Positions 50,115 through 58,740 of a stretch of DNA of 64,000 nucleotides are shown here, one piece after another. The stretch spans positions 682,001-746,000 of the forward strand of contig NZ_CP087879.1 in assembly GCF_021442325.1 (NCBI RefSeq). Reading direction: 5' to 3'. A program made the position numbers and the translations under genes. The notes under the pieces are model-generated. The model ran no database searches. It had not been told where the DNA came from and was given only the letters and a program-made list of their open reading frames with translations. This DNA is from Agromyces marinus (GTDB lineage: Bacteria > Actinomycetota > Actinomycetes > Actinomycetales > Microbacteriaceae). Every line of letters begins with the position of its first letter. The first letter of the stretch is position 1.

Positions 50115-51177
50115 AGCGCTTCTTCGCGCCCGCCCACTCGATGAGCCGGTCGGCGTCCCAGGTCGTGACGATGCGCTCGGGCGGGATGCCGGCCGCTTCG
50201 GCGCGGGCCGCGCCGAGCGCGAGGAAGCCGAAGTGCCCGGGCGCGTGCCCGTCGGTGTCGATCGAGAACCGGCAGCCGGCCTCGAGCGCGACCTCGATGA
50301 GGTCGTCGGGCGGGTCCTGACGTTCGGGACGCGAGTTGATCTCGACCGCGACGTCGTGCTCGGCGCACGCGGCGAACACGGCCTCGGCGTCGAACTCCGA
50401 CTGCGGCCTCGTGCCGCGCGAGCCCTGCACGAGCCGGCCCGTGCAGTGCCCGAGCACGTTCATGCGCGGATCGCGGATGGCACGAAGCATCCGCTTCGTC
50501 ATCTCATCGCGCGGCGAGCGCAGCTTCGAGTGCACGCTCGCGACCACCACGTCGAGCCGGTCGAGCAGGTCGGGGCGCTGGTCGAGCACGCCGTCCTCGA
50601 GGATGTCGACCTCGATGCCGGTCAGGATCCGCACGCCGAGCTCGCCGCGCTCGCGACCGCCGCGGTCGCGCCCGTCGCGGTCGGACTCGCCGAGCCCCGC
50701 GTTCAGTGCGCCCACGATCTCGAGCTGCGACTCGAGCCGCGCGGGCGAGAGGCCGTTCGCGACGCGCAGGTTCGGCGAGTGGTCGGTGAGTGCGAAGTAC
50801 TCGAGCCCGGCGGATGCCGCGGCGCGCGCCATCGCGGCGATGCTCGTCGTGCCGTCCGACCAGTCGGAGTGCGCGTGCAGGTCACCGCGGAGCAACGCCC
50901 GGAGCCCGGTGGAGACCTCGACGCCCGCCTTCTCGCGGAGGTCGGCGAGGTAGCCGGGCACCTTCCCACTAAGCGCCTCGACGATGACGCCGAGGCTCGA
51001 GTCGCCGATCCCGGGCGACTTCTTCAGGCGCCCGTCGGCCGCGCGCGCACGCAGCTCGTCGTCGGTCAGCGGGCCGATCACGCCCGCCGCGCGGCGGAAC
51101 GCCTTCGCCTTGAACGGCGTCGCGAGCTGCACCTCGAGCAGCGACGCGATCTCCTCCAGCGCCTGTACCGGGTCCAT
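50113..51177 (-). CDS. PHP-domain protein with PolX-like helix-hairpin-helix N-terminus
   Basis: The protein has 354 residues. Residues 1-75 resemble the PolX helix-hairpin-helix/8-kDa region (ALEEIASLLEVQLATPFKAK, LKKSPGIGDSSLGVIVEAL). The PHP domain follows: GDLHAHSDWSDGTTS, LEYFALTDHSPN, GIEVDILEDG, VVASVHSKLR, NVLGHCTGR and FSIDTDGHAP supply the metal-binding His/Asp/Glu set. The nucleotidyltransferase domain of PolX is missing. It probably is a metal-dependent phosphoesterase or nuclease acting on DNA. CAGACT lies 6 nt before the ATG at 51177. Confidence 0.9.
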   Translation of the reverse strand: MDPVQALEEIASLLEVQLATPFKAKAFRRAAGVIGPLTDDELRARAADGRLKKSPGIGDSSLGVIVEALSGKVPGYLADLREKAGVEVSTGLRALLRGDLHAHSDWSDGTTSIAAMARAAASAGLEYFALTDHSPNLRVANGLSPARLESQLEIVGALNAGLGESDRDGRDRGGRERGELGVRILTGIEVDILEDGVLDQRPDLLDRLDVVVASVHSKLRSPRDEMTKRMLRAIRDPRMNVLGHCTGRLVQGSRGTRPQSEFDAEAVFAACAEHDVAVEINSRPERQDPPDDLIEVALEAGCRFSIDTDGHAPGHFGFLALGAARAEAAGIPPERIVTTWDADRLIEWAGAKKR

Positions 51178-51258
51178 CGCTCCAGTCTGCCGCGCGGGCG
51201 GCGCCGTGTCGCGTGGCCCCTAGGTGTGATGCCTCACCGCGCGCCGGGTCGCGGCCGG

Positions 51259-51630
51259 TCAGCGGTGCTGGTCGACGAGCACGGGGTTGCCGTCGGGATC
51301 GACGACGACGAAGCTGCCCGGTCCCGTGCCGTGCTCGTCGACCTCCGACACGAACTCGACCCCGGCATCCCGGAGGGTCCGTTGCAGTTCGCGCACGTCG
51401 GTGAAGGGGTCGACCTCGGCCGCGGCCTGGTCCCATCCCGGGTTGAACGTCAGCAGGTTGCGTTCGAACATGCCCTGGAACAGGCCGATCACGTGCGAGC
51501 CGTTCCGGAGCATGAGCCAGCCCTGGTCGGGGTCGCCGCCGAACGCCTCGAATCCGAGCCGCTCGTAGAACTCCCGCGAGGCGGCGAGGTCGCTGACGGC
51601 GAGGCTGACGGAGAATGCACCGAGGTCCAT
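51259..51630 (-). CDS. VOC-family (glyoxalase-like) protein
   Basis: The protein has 123 residues: VSLAVSDLAASREFYERLGF, WLMLRNGSHVIGLFQGMF and FVVVDPDGNPVLVDQH, a standard short VOC fold. The His/Glu metal set is partly present (H in NGSHV, D in DPDGN). Start ATG at 51630 follows CAGACT-GGGGCG by 6 nt, identical in layout to the PHP gene start at 51177. Function unknown. It is a separate short unit. Confidence 0.85.
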   Translation of the reverse strand: MDLGAFSVSLAVSDLAASREFYERLGFEAFGGDPDQGWLMLRNGSHVIGLFQGMFERNLLTFNPGWDQAAAEVDPFTDVRELQRTLRDAGVEFVSEVDEHGTGPGSFVVVDPDGNPVLVDQHR

Positions 51631-51671
51631 CGCCCCAGTCTGCTCGCCTTCCCCGCTCCGCGGAACCCCGG

Positions 51672-52319
51672 TCAGCCGTCGAAGGCGACCGCCCGCACGG
51701 GTGCGCCGTCGACGCCGAGCCGCAGCGGGAAGAACCCGACGCGCACCCGGTGCGGCAGCGCCTCGAGCCCGGCGACGTTCTCCACGATCAGGTGGTCGCC
51801 CCCGAGGACCACGTCGTGCACCGGGAACGACGTCGTGCCCGCGGCATCCGTCGGGTCGGGGCTCAGGGTGTCGACGGCGAGCACGTGCACGCCGCGGGCG
51901 ACGAGCTCGGCCGCCGCGGCCGGGTCGAGCGACGGATGCCGCAGCGCGCCCTCGGACCCGAACCACCGCCACCAGCCGGTGTCCACGATCGCGATCGGCG
52001 GGAGCGCGGCGGGCAGCACGCCGCCGGGCGATGCCGCGGCGAGCTCGGCGAGCCCGTAGGTCGCACCGTCGGCGAGGCCCTCGAGGTGGAACACGAGGGC
52101 CTCGCCGACGAGCTCGTCGAGCGCGACCTCGGCCATGGTCCGACCGCCGGCGACCGTGTGCGCCGGGGCGTCGACGTGCGTGCCGGTGTGCGACCCGAGC
52201 TCGAGGGCGGTGACGGCGGCGCCGTCGCGGTCGAGCTCGAGGGCCGGCGCGAGGTGCACGGTCGGATCGCCCGGGTACACCGTCATCCCGTCGGTGATCG
52301 GGTGGCTGAGGTCGCGCAT
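51672..52319 (-). CDS. Cyclase-family (kynurenine formamidase-like) metal hydrolase
   Basis: The protein has 215 residues from ATG at 52319. The hallmark is DLSHPITDGMTVYPGDPTV at the start and ELGSHTGTHVDAPAHTV at about residue 45 (HxGTHxDxPxH), which binds Mn or Zn. GTTSFPVHDVVLGGDHLIVE and NVAGLEALP complete the fold. This family includes arylformamidases and isatin hydrolases and cleaves amide or lactam bonds. It lies 7 bp after the permease stop in the same direction, so it belongs to the catabolic cluster with NCS1 permease and ureohydrolase. Confidence 0.88.
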   Translation of the reverse strand: MRDLSHPITDGMTVYPGDPTVHLAPALELDRDGAAVTALELGSHTGTHVDAPAHTVAGGRTMAEVALDELVGEALVFHLEGLADGATYGLAELAAASPGGVLPAALPPIAIVDTGWWRWFGSEGALRHPSLDPAAAAELVARGVHVLAVDTLSPDPTDAAGTTSFPVHDVVLGGDHLIVENVAGLEALPHRVRVGFFPLRLGVDGAPVRAVAFDG

Positions 52320-52326
52320 GCCCGGC

Positions 52327-53709
52327 TCAGGCGTCCGTCGCGACGGGCTCGCGTGAGAGGTGCTCGCTCGGCACGGCCGGGTGCGCGGACCGCTCGCGCA
52401 GCGAGAGCAGCAGGTAGAGCGCGAAGGTGAGCGCGAAGCCGGGGATCGTCGCACCGATGGGCGTCGGCCAGACGTACGTCCACAGGTAGACCGCGACCGC
52501 GCCGACGACCCACGCGAGCACGGCGAGCCAGTTCACGCCGCCCCGGTACCAGTAGCGGCCGCCGCGGGCGTTCAGGATCTCGCGCGTGTACGAGCCGCGC
52601 TTGACCAGGTAGTAGTCGACGATCATGATCGCGAACACCGGGGCGAACAGCGCGCCGATCGTCACGAGGAACGTCGTGAACTGCTCGAGCAGGCCGAAGA
52701 AGGTCGCGCCGATGATCGAGACGAGGCCGAGTACCAGGGCGGCCGGGAGGAACTTCACCTTCGCGCCGGGGACCGCGTTGACGACCGAGGTGACCATGCC
52801 GTAGACGACCATCGTGTTGGTCGCCATGACCGAGGTGAAGATCACGACCGCGAGCGGCCAGCCGAAGGGCTCGACGATCGTCACCGGGTCGAACGGGATC
52901 GCCTCGCCGCCCGAGAGCACCACGTACGAGATCGCGGTCGCACCGAGCGACATGGCGATGATCGTCGAGAGGCTGTAGCCGACGCCCGAGCCGATGATGC
53001 CCGCGCGGCTGGTCTTCGCGAAGCGGTTGAAGTCGGCCGAGAGCACCGTCCACGAGATCGCGGTCGCGATGACGACGTCGAGCACGAGGATCGGGGTGTA
53101 GCCGATCGACTCGTCGACGGGGATCGCGGTGAACTCGGCGGGCGCGAACGTCGTGAACGCGGTGATGAAGATGAACGCCATGATCGCGAGCATGATCCCG
53201 GCGAGCCAGGGCTCGATGCGTGCGATGCCCTCGTGGCCGAAGATCGCGAGGACCACGACGATCGTCTGGCAGACGACCGCCCAGATCACGGGGTTCGAGA
53301 AGCCCGTGACGGATGCCACGAGGAAGTCGAGCGCGATGCCCGCGAGCATCGCCTGCACCCAGCTCCACCCCATGAGGATCACGACGTTCGCCGAGACCGG
53401 CAGGAGGCTCCCGCGCGTGCCGAACGGCCCGCGCGTGAGGGCCATGGTCGGTAGGCCCGTGCGGGTGCCGATGTTCCCGATCGTGACGAGCACGACCGCG
53501 CCGACGAGCGTGCCGACGATGATGAGCAGGATGGCGAGTCCGTAGTCGATGCCGGGCACGAAGAGCGTGCCCGTGAGCAGGGTGGTCACGACGAGGTTCG
53601 CCGCGAGCCAGATCATGCCGATGCGCAGCAGCGAGAGGCTGCCGCGGACCGGGCCGGCGTCGTCGGAGTTGCGTTCGAGGCGCTGCTCGAGGCGGGTGTA
53701 GAGCGACAT
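52327..53709 (-). CDS. NCS1-family nucleobase/hydantoin permease
   Basis: The protein has 460 residues and about 12 membrane segments: LSLLRIGMIWLAANLVVTTL, LAILLIIVGTLVGAVVLVTI, IWAVVCQTIVVVLAIFGHEG and others. ALTRGPFGTRGSLLPV and FNRFAKTSRAGIIGSGVGYS resemble NCS1 transporters (cytosine, allantoin, hydantoin). It imports a nitrogen-rich heterocycle or its analog with H+ or Na+. RBS GAGGAG lies before ATG at 53709. It is located between the formamidase-like gene and the NTF2-like gene, in one minus-strand unit. Confidence 0.9.
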   Translation of the reverse strand: MSLYTRLEQRLERNSDDAGPVRGSLSLLRIGMIWLAANLVVTTLLTGTLFVPGIDYGLAILLIIVGTLVGAVVLVTIGNIGTRTGLPTMALTRGPFGTRGSLLPVSANVVILMGWSWVQAMLAGIALDFLVASVTGFSNPVIWAVVCQTIVVVLAIFGHEGIARIEPWLAGIMLAIMAFIFITAFTTFAPAEFTAIPVDESIGYTPILVLDVVIATAISWTVLSADFNRFAKTSRAGIIGSGVGYSLSTIIAMSLGATAISYVVLSGGEAIPFDPVTIVEPFGWPLAVVIFTSVMATNTMVVYGMVTSVVNAVPGAKVKFLPAALVLGLVSIIGATFFGLLEQFTTFLVTIGALFAPVFAIMIVDYYLVKRGSYTREILNARGGRYWYRGGVNWLAVLAWVVGAVAVYLWTYVWPTPIGATIPGFALTFALYLLLSLRERSAHPAVPSEHLSREPVATDA

Positions 53710-53732
53710 TGCTGTTCTCCTCGGGTGGTGGG

Positions 53733-54149
53733 TCAGGCGGAGGTGCCGTCGGGGGCGGGGGAGAGGTGCTCGTGCACGGCGATGAGGCCGCGCACGGGAT
53801 CGGTGCGGAACGCGATCGTCTCGCGCTCGCGGTAGGACTCGAGGCCGTCGGGCGTCTCGACGGTCGTCGCGACGGAGTGCGAGAAGATCGCGCCGCCGGG
53901 GAAGGCCTGGACGGCGCGGTCGGTCGACTCGCACGAGACGACGCGCCATCCGCCGGCGACCCACTCGTCCCAGAGGCGCTCGTAGGCTGCGCGGTCGTCG
54001 AGGCGGGCGGGTTCGGGGTGGAACACGAAGGTCGCATCGGGTGCGAACGTCGCGAAGTATCGGTCGCGGTCGGTGGCCGCGAAGGCGTCGACGATGGCGG
54101 ATGCCGCGGCCTCGACCTCCTCGGTGGTGGGGGTGTGGATCTCGGTCAT
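53733..54149 (-). CDS. SnoaL/NTF2-like protein (DUF4440 type)
   Basis: The protein has 138 residues: EEVEAAASAIVDAFAATDRD, RYFATFAPDATFVFHPEPAR, IFSHSVATTVETPDGLESYR and LIAVHEHLSPAP. This is the YybH/DUF4440 branch. It lies 23 bp upstream of the permease start on the same strand, with GAAGGAG before its ATG, so it is co-transcribed. It could bind or isomerise the substrate of the cluster. No catalytic residue is certain. Confidence 0.85.
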   Translation of the reverse strand: MTEIHTPTTEEVEAAASAIVDAFAATDRDRYFATFAPDATFVFHPEPARLDDRAAYERLWDEWVAGGWRVVSCESTDRAVQAFPGGAIFSHSVATTVETPDGLESYRERETIAFRTDPVRGLIAVHEHLSPAPDGTSA

Positions 54150-54222
54150 CCTGGGGCTCCTTCGCCGTGCGGGGACGTGGTGGGTGGTGCGGGTGGCCGC
54201 GGTGCGGTGCCGGCAGGGCCGG

Positions 54223-55179
54223 TCAGTCGCGCGGGGCCATCGCGCTGATCAGTTCGTAGGCGACGTGGCTCGCGGCGACGGCCGTGAGCTGGGCGTGGTC
54301 GTAGGCGGGGGCGACCTCGACGACGTCGGCGCCGACGATGTTGCGGTCGGCGAGGGCGCGCAGCATCCGCAGCAGCTCGCGGCTGGTGAGGCCGCCGGCC
54401 TCGGGCGTCCCGGTGCCGGGCGCGTGCGCGGGGTCGAGCACGTCGATGTCGATCGAGATGTAGAGCGGCGCGTCGCCGATGCGGGCGCGCATGCGCTCGA
54501 TCGCGCTCGCGACGCCGTGCTCCTCGAGGTGCTCGCTCGTGACGATCGAGAAGCCGAGGCGTTCGTCGTCCTCGAGGTCGCCCTTGGCGTAGAGCGGGCC
54601 GCGGATGCCGACGTGCATGCTCGCGGTGAGGTCGATGAGGCCCTCCTCGCTCGCGCGGCGGAACGGCGTGCCGTGCGTCGTGGGCGCTCCGAAGTAGGTG
54701 TCCCACGTGTCGAGGTGCGCGTCGAAGTGGAGCACCGCGACGGGGCCGTGCTGGGCGTGCACCGCCCGCAGCAGGGGGAGGGCGATCGTGTGGTCGCCGC
54801 CGATCGCGACGAGCTTCGTCGCGCGCGACCGGAGCTCGCGGGCGCCGGCCTCGACCTGGCGGACGGCCTCGGCGATGTCGAACGGGTTCACGGCGAGGTC
54901 GCCGGCGTCGGCGACCTGCTGCGCGCCGAACGGGAACACGTCCTGGGCGGGGTTGTAGGGGCGCAGGAGTCGCGACGCCTCGCGCACGTGGGCGGGGCCG
55001 AAGCGGGCGCCCGGGCGGTAGCTGACGCCCGAGTCGAACGGGATGCCGACGACCGCGACATCCGCTCGCCCGACCTCGTCGAGTCGGGGCAGCCGCGCGA
55101 ACGTGGCGATGCCGGCGAAGCGGGGGACGACGCTCGCGTCGACCGGGCCGATCGGGGCGGATTCGGGCTGGTGTTGCAT
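54223..55179 (-). CDS. Ureohydrolase, agmatinase-like (arginase family)
   Basis: The protein has 318 residues from ATG at 55179. The binuclear Mn site is complete: [19 protein letters not shown] (DAHxD) and [20 protein letters not shown]. This family hydrolyses guanidino compounds (agmatine, guanidinobutyrate, guanidinopropionate) to urea and an amine. The start is uncertain; a GTG 14 codons upstream (55221) would begin MSRKFPQD and overlap the dyad at 55186-55213. It is first in the minus-strand unit and diverges from the XRE-cupin regulator at 55297. The surrounding permease and cyclase suggest a guanidino or cyclic ureide substrate. Confidence 0.9.
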   Translation of the reverse strand: MQHQPESAPIGPVDASVVPRFAGIATFARLPRLDEVGRADVAVVGIPFDSGVSYRPGARFGPAHVREASRLLRPYNPAQDVFPFGAQQVADAGDLAVNPFDIAEAVRQVEAGARELRSRATKLVAIGGDHTIALPLLRAVHAQHGPVAVLHFDAHLDTWDTYFGAPTTHGTPFRRASEEGLIDLTASMHVGIRGPLYAKGDLEDDERLGFSIVTSEHLEEHGVASAIERMRARIGDAPLYISIDIDVLDPAHAPGTGTPEAGGLTSRELLRMLRALADRNIVGADVVEVAPAYDHAQLTAVAASHVAYELISAMAPRD

Positions 55180-55185
55180 GAGAGA

Positions 55186-55213
55186 CAACTTCCGGTAGTC
55201 TTGAGGAAACTTG
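55186..55213. promoter_or_regulatory. Inverted repeat between ureohydrolase and XRE regulator genes
   Basis: CAACTTCC (55186-55193) and GGAAACTTG (55205-55213) form an imperfect inverted repeat separated by 11 bp. It lies directly before the ureohydrolase ATG and is AT-richer than its surroundings. The divergent XRE-cupin protein is the natural candidate for binding it. Confidence 0.55.
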
Positions 55214-55296
55214 CGGGACACGCTACGCCGACCGACCCGCCCGCGTCAAGGGCGACGGATGCCGCGTGCTCGCGCCACGAGACGAGAGGAGCCGAC

Positions 55297-55881
55297 GTGC
55301 GCCCCCTCCACCCCTCCGCCGACGCCGGCGGCACGCCCATCGGCGCGAAGCTCCGCAGCACGCGCATCGCGCAGGGCCTGACCCTCGCGCAGGTCGCCGA
55401 GGCGAGCGGGCTCAGCAAGGGCTTCCTCAGCCGGCTCGAGCGCGACGAGACCTCGCCGAGCGTCGCGACCCTCGTGCAGCTCTGCCAGGTGCTCTCGCTC
55501 CCGGTCGGCGCGCTCTTCGCCGAACCCGAGATCCAGCACATCCGTCGGGGCGACGCCCCCCGCATCAACCTCGGCGGCGTGCACGTCGAGGAGCACCTCA
55601 TGTCGCCGCGCGGCGAGGAGCGCGTGCAGCTGCTCCGATCCTCGCTCGAGCCGGGCGCCCACGGCGGCGCCGACCTCTACACCGTCAACTGCGACGTCGA
55701 GGTCATGCACGTGATCTCGGGAGCGGTCACGGTCCGCTTCGCCGACCGCACCGTGCGGCTCGAGAGCGGCGACGCGCTCACCCTGCCCGGGCGCGAGCCG
55801 CACACCTGGACCGCCGACGACGACGCGCCCGCCGAGGTCGTCTGGGTCCTCGTCCCCGCCCCGTGGAGCGGCTCCGCCTGA
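55297..55881 (+). CDS. XRE-family regulator with C-terminal cupin domain
   Basis: The protein has 194 residues from GTG at 55297 (GAGAGGAG upstream). The HTH is at about 10-70 (IGAKLRSTRIAQGLTLAQVA, EASGLSKGFLSRLERDETSP). A cupin domain follows (DLYTVNCDVEVMHVISGAVT, LESGDALTLPGREPHTW). Such regulators sense small molecules and control nearby permeases and catabolic enzymes. It diverges from the ureohydrolase cluster, and an inverted repeat lies between them. Most likely it represses that cluster and itself. Confidence 0.9.
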   Translation: MRPLHPSADAGGTPIGAKLRSTRIAQGLTLAQVAEASGLSKGFLSRLERDETSPSVATLVQLCQVLSLPVGALFAEPEIQHIRRGDAPRINLGGVHVEEHLMSPRGEERVQLLRSSLEPGAHGGADLYTVNCDVEVMHVISGAVTVRFADRTVRLESGDALTLPGREPHTWTADDDAPAEVVWVLVPAPWSGSA

Positions 55882-55970
55882 GGTCAGGCGGGCGCTTCGG
55901 CATCCGTTCCGAGGCGGACGCACCGGGTCAAGCCCTGTTCGGCCGCGCGCACCGCGCCTAGGGTCGAGCC

Positions 55971-57215
55971 ATGGTCCTCCGACGTCGTCCCGCACGCGAT
56001 CCCGACCCCGACCCGACGGCCGCGCCCGATCGCGCGCGCCGTGGAGCGGGCGGGCCGATCTGGAACGACCGCCTCGGCAGGTGGTCGATCCGCAGCCTCC
56101 AGGTCATCATCGTCGGCCTGCTCGCGGCGCTCGCGATCTGGGCCCTGACCCAGGTCACGCTCATCGTGATCCCCGTGCTCATCGCCCTGATCCTCGCTGC
56201 GGCCGCGAGCCCGCTGATCATCTGGCTTCGGAAGCGGATGCCGCCCATGCTCGCGGCATGGGTGACCCTGCTCGGCGGAACCGCCGTGCTCGGCGGCATC
56301 ATCACCGGGGTCGTGTTCGCGGTGCGCTCCCAGTGGGAGGAACTCTCGACCAAGGCGGTCCAGGGATTCGAGGACCTGATCGACTGGATCCAGGGCCTGC
56401 CCATCCCGATCGACGAGGAGCAGCTGCTCGAGTGGCGCGACGCGATCCTCGGCTTCGTCACGAGCGCCGAGTTCGGGCGCAGCGCGCTGTCCGGCGTCTC
56501 CCAGGCCACCGAGTTCGTCACCGGGACCCTCCTGATGTTCGTCGTGCTCTTCTTCTTCCTCAAGGACGGCGACCGCATCTGGGCATTCTTCATGACGCCG
56601 TTCCGCGGCGAATCGCTCGAGCGCGGCATCCGCATCGGCACGACGGGCGTCAAGGTGCTCGGCGACTACCTGCGCGGCACCGCGATCATCGCGTTCGTCG
56701 ACGCGGTCGCGATCGGGATCGGGCTGGCGATCCTCCAGGTTCCGCTGGCGCTGCCGCTCGCGGTCATCGTGTTCCTGACCGCGTTCATCCCGTTCGTGGG
56801 TGCGACCGTCGCCGGGATCCTGGCGGCGCTGGTCGCCCTCGTCGCGAACGGGCCGGTGGTGGCGCTCATCGTCGTCGCGATCGTCGTGGTCGTCAACCAG
56901 CTCGAGGGCGACCTGCTGCAACCGGTCGTGATGGCGCAGTCCCTCAAGCTGCATCCGCTGGTCGTGCTCATCGCCCTGACCTCGGGGACGATCGTCGGCG
57001 GCATCGTCGGCGCGGTGCTCGCGGTGCCGATCACGGCGGTCGGCTGGGCGATCATCAAGGTCTGGGACGCGCCCGACCCGTCGCTCGACGAACGCAAGCA
57101 CCTGCACCTCCGGCGTCGAAGAGCGGATGCCGCGGCCGACGCGGACGCCGCGGACGCCGATGCCGCGACCGGCGCCGGCAACGCCGGCAGCGCCGGTGCC
57201 GCCTCCCGCGCCTGA
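55971..57215 (+). CDS. AI-2E (TqsA/PerM-like) family transporter
   Basis: The protein has 414 residues with about 7-8 membrane segments: SIRSLQVIIVGLLAALAIWA, VIPVLIALILAAAASPLII, GTLLMFVVLFFFLKDGD, and the C-terminal LAVIVFLTAFIPFVGATVAG and VVNQLEGDLLQPVVMAQSL. The latter two motifs define the AI-2E/UPF0118 family. The C-terminus is an Ala/Asp/Gly-rich tail. These proteins are export or channel proteins; the AI-2 label is historic. ATG at 55971 lies 6 nt after TAGGGT (55959-55964), leaderless. It converges with the NUDIX gene, 5 bp apart. Confidence 0.9.
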   Translation: MVLRRRPARDPDPDPTAAPDRARRGAGGPIWNDRLGRWSIRSLQVIIVGLLAALAIWALTQVTLIVIPVLIALILAAAASPLIIWLRKRMPPMLAAWVTLLGGTAVLGGIITGVVFAVRSQWEELSTKAVQGFEDLIDWIQGLPIPIDEEQLLEWRDAILGFVTSAEFGRSALSGVSQATEFVTGTLLMFVVLFFFLKDGDRIWAFFMTPFRGESLERGIRIGTTGVKVLGDYLRGTAIIAFVDAVAIGIGLAILQVPLALPLAVIVFLTAFIPFVGATVAGILAALVALVANGPVVALIVVAIVVVVNQLEGDLLQPVVMAQSLKLHPLVVLIALTSGTIVGGIVGAVLAVPITAVGWAIIKVWDAPDPSLDERKHLHLRRRRADAAADADAADADAATGAGNAGSAGAASRA

Positions 57216-57220
57216 GGGGC

Positions 57221-57691
57221 TCAGGCGGGGCCGGACAGCCGGGCCTCGAGCCGGTCGATCGCGGCGACCTGTCCCTTGACGAGCAGGTCGCGTGCCGACG
57301 CCGCCGCGACCCACTGGGCGTCGTCGACCTCCGGATACGACCGGATGCGCCCGGATCGCGGCGGCCACTCGATCTCGAAACGGGCGGACACCAGGGCGTC
57401 GGGCTGGAATCCGGGCGCTTCGATCGCGAACACGTGCAGCACCTTGCTCGAGGTCGCCCGGACCGTGCCCAGTTCGAGCGCGACGCCCTCGGGGGCGGCG
57501 ACGCCGATCTCCTCGGCGAACTCCCGGTACGCGGCCTCGCGTGCGGACTCCCCGGGCTCGATGAGCCCCTTCGGGATCGACCAGGCGCGTTCGCGCCCGC
57601 CCGTCCAGAACGGGCCGCCCATGTGGGCGATGAAGACCTCGAGTCCGGGCGTGCGACGGAACAGCAGCACGCCCGCGCTGGTCAGCGGCAT
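57221..57691 (-). CDS. NUDIX hydrolase
   Basis: The protein has 156 residues. The NUDIX box GLIEPGESAREAAYREFAEE is at about 43-62, followed by IGVAAPEGVALELGTV. Further features: SAGVLLFRRTPGLEVFIAHM, GRERAWSIPKGL before the box, and YPEVDDAQWVAAASARDLLV. This is the MutT-like group that cleaves nucleoside diphosphate-X or other pyrophosphates. The ATG at 57691 has no strong ribosome site. The 35-residue membrane peptide gene ends 20 bp upstream, same strand. Confidence 0.88.
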   Translation of the reverse strand: MPLTSAGVLLFRRTPGLEVFIAHMGGPFWTGGRERAWSIPKGLIEPGESAREAAYREFAEEIGVAAPEGVALELGTVRATSSKVLHVFAIEAPGFQPDALVSARFEIEWPPRSGRIRSYPEVDDAQWVAAASARDLLVKGQVAAIDRLEARLSGPA

Positions 57692-57710
57692 CCGCCGAGG
57701 TGGACGATGC

Positions 57711-57818
57711 TCACTCGCGGGGCGAACGGGCGAACTCCCAGAGGCAGGCGGCCAGGCCCACCCCGCCGATCGCGATGATCGCGAAGATCGCCCCCCACAG
57801 CACCGATTCGATCGACAT
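57711..57818 (-). CDS. 35-residue single-pass membrane peptide
   Basis: The protein is 35 residues, MSIESVLWGAIFAIIAIGG followed by VGLAACLWEFARSPRE, a single hydrophobic helix with a charged C-terminus. The start ATG at 57818 has a very good ribosome site, GGAGGT, four bases upstream (complement), which argues for real translation. It lies 20 bp before the NUDIX gene and may be co-transcribed. No family assigned; small transporter accessory subunits have this shape. Confidence 0.65.
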   Translation of the reverse strand: MSIESVLWGAIFAIIAIGGVGLAACLWEFARSPRE

Positions 57819-57946
57819 GCGCACCTCCGTTGGTCGTACGCCCATTCTGGCGCGCGCGGTCCGTGCCGCGCCAGCATGATTCCGCGGTGGTGCGATCGGG
57901 GCCGCGTGGGTAGCGTTGGGGTGTCCGACGAGCGGGGAGGCTGGTC

Positions 57947-58588
57947 ATGGCGAGAGTGCTGGTCATCGGGGGGCACGGTCGGGTCGCGTTGCTGCTCGCG
58001 CAGATCCTGGTCGAGCGCGGCGACGAGGTCGACGCGGTGATCCGGAATCCGGAGCACGCCGACGAGGTCGCCGCGACCGGCGCCGAACCGGTCGTCGCCG
58101 ACGTCGAGGGGCTCGACGTCGACGGCTTGGCCGACCTCATCGCCGGGCACGACGCGGTCGTGTGGTCGGCCGGTGCGGGCGGCGGCGACCCGGCGCGCAC
58201 GAGGTCCGTCGACCACGATGCGGCGGTCAGGTCGATGGATGCCGCGGAGCAGGCGGGAGTGCGCCGCTACGTGATGGTGTCGTACTTCGGGTCGCGCGTC
58301 GACCACCGCGTGCCGGCCGACAGCGCCTTCAAGCACTACGCCGACGCGAAGGCCGACGCCGACGAGCACCTGCGCGCGTCCGGCCTGGACTACACGATCC
58401 TCGGCCCGTCCACGCTCGCCGACGGCCCGGGCACCGGCCGGATCGACGCGGCGGCCGAGCAGAGTTCCGACGTCGACCGGGCGGATGTCGCCGCGACCGT
58501 CGCGGCCGCGCTCGCCGAGCCCGCGACGGTGGGCCGCACCATCCGCTTCAACCGCGGCGACACGCCGATCGCCGACGCGCTGCGCTGA
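57947..58588 (+). CDS. NAD(P)H-binding atypical SDR
   Basis: The protein has 213 residues. Rossmann motif ARVLVIGGHGRVALLLAQIL at the N-terminus, then VSYFGSRVDHRVPADSAFKH and YADAKADADEHLRASGLDYT (YxxxK). It belongs to the NAD(P)H-binding_10/YwnB-like atypical SDRs, which act in redox or stress roles. ATG at 57947 follows GGGGAGG; a TAGCGT box lies about 30 bp upstream. Neighbours do not suggest a substrate. Confidence 0.88.
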   Translation: MARVLVIGGHGRVALLLAQILVERGDEVDAVIRNPEHADEVAATGAEPVVADVEGLDVDGLADLIAGHDAVVWSAGAGGGDPARTRSVDHDAAVRSMDAAEQAGVRRYVMVSYFGSRVDHRVPADSAFKHYADAKADADEHLRASGLDYTILGPSTLADGPGTGRIDAAAEQSSDVDRADVAATVAAALAEPATVGRTIRFNRGDTPIADALR

Positions 58589-58610
58589 CCAGGTCGGGTG
58601 CGCGTCGCGT

Positions 58611-58662
58611 CGCGCCGCGCCGTCGCGCCGCGCCGTCGCGCCGCGCCGCCGCGCCGCGTCGC
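58611..58662. repeat. Four tandem 13-bp GC repeats
   Basis: CGCGCCGCGCCGT is repeated at 58611, 58624, 58637 and 58650 (13 bp each; the last two copies differ at one or two positions). It directly abuts copy C of the interspersed repeat. A slippage-prone simple repeat. Confidence 0.8.
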
Positions 58663-58740
58663 GATTCAGGACGAATCGGGCGACACGCCGCGCCGCGGCA
58701 TCCGCTCGCCGGCGATTCCGGTCGGAACTCCTGAACGGCG
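58660..58740. repeat. Interspersed palindromic repeat, copy C (inverted, diverged)
   Basis: Read on the opposite strand this is a diverged relative of copies A and B: the arms CGCGATTCAGGA and TCCTGAAC are retained, as is GGCGACACGCCG and the core GCGGCATCCGCTCGCC, the reverse complement of the core of A and B. It lies in the 253-bp gap before the DUF1540 gene. Confidence 0.75.

Noticed and set aside
49773..50368. Complete TetR gene through a frameshift in the upstream frame
   Set aside because: The upstream sequence codes for the conserved end of the PHP protein; no helix-turn-helix appears in any frame there, so the DNA-binding half is deleted rather than shifted.
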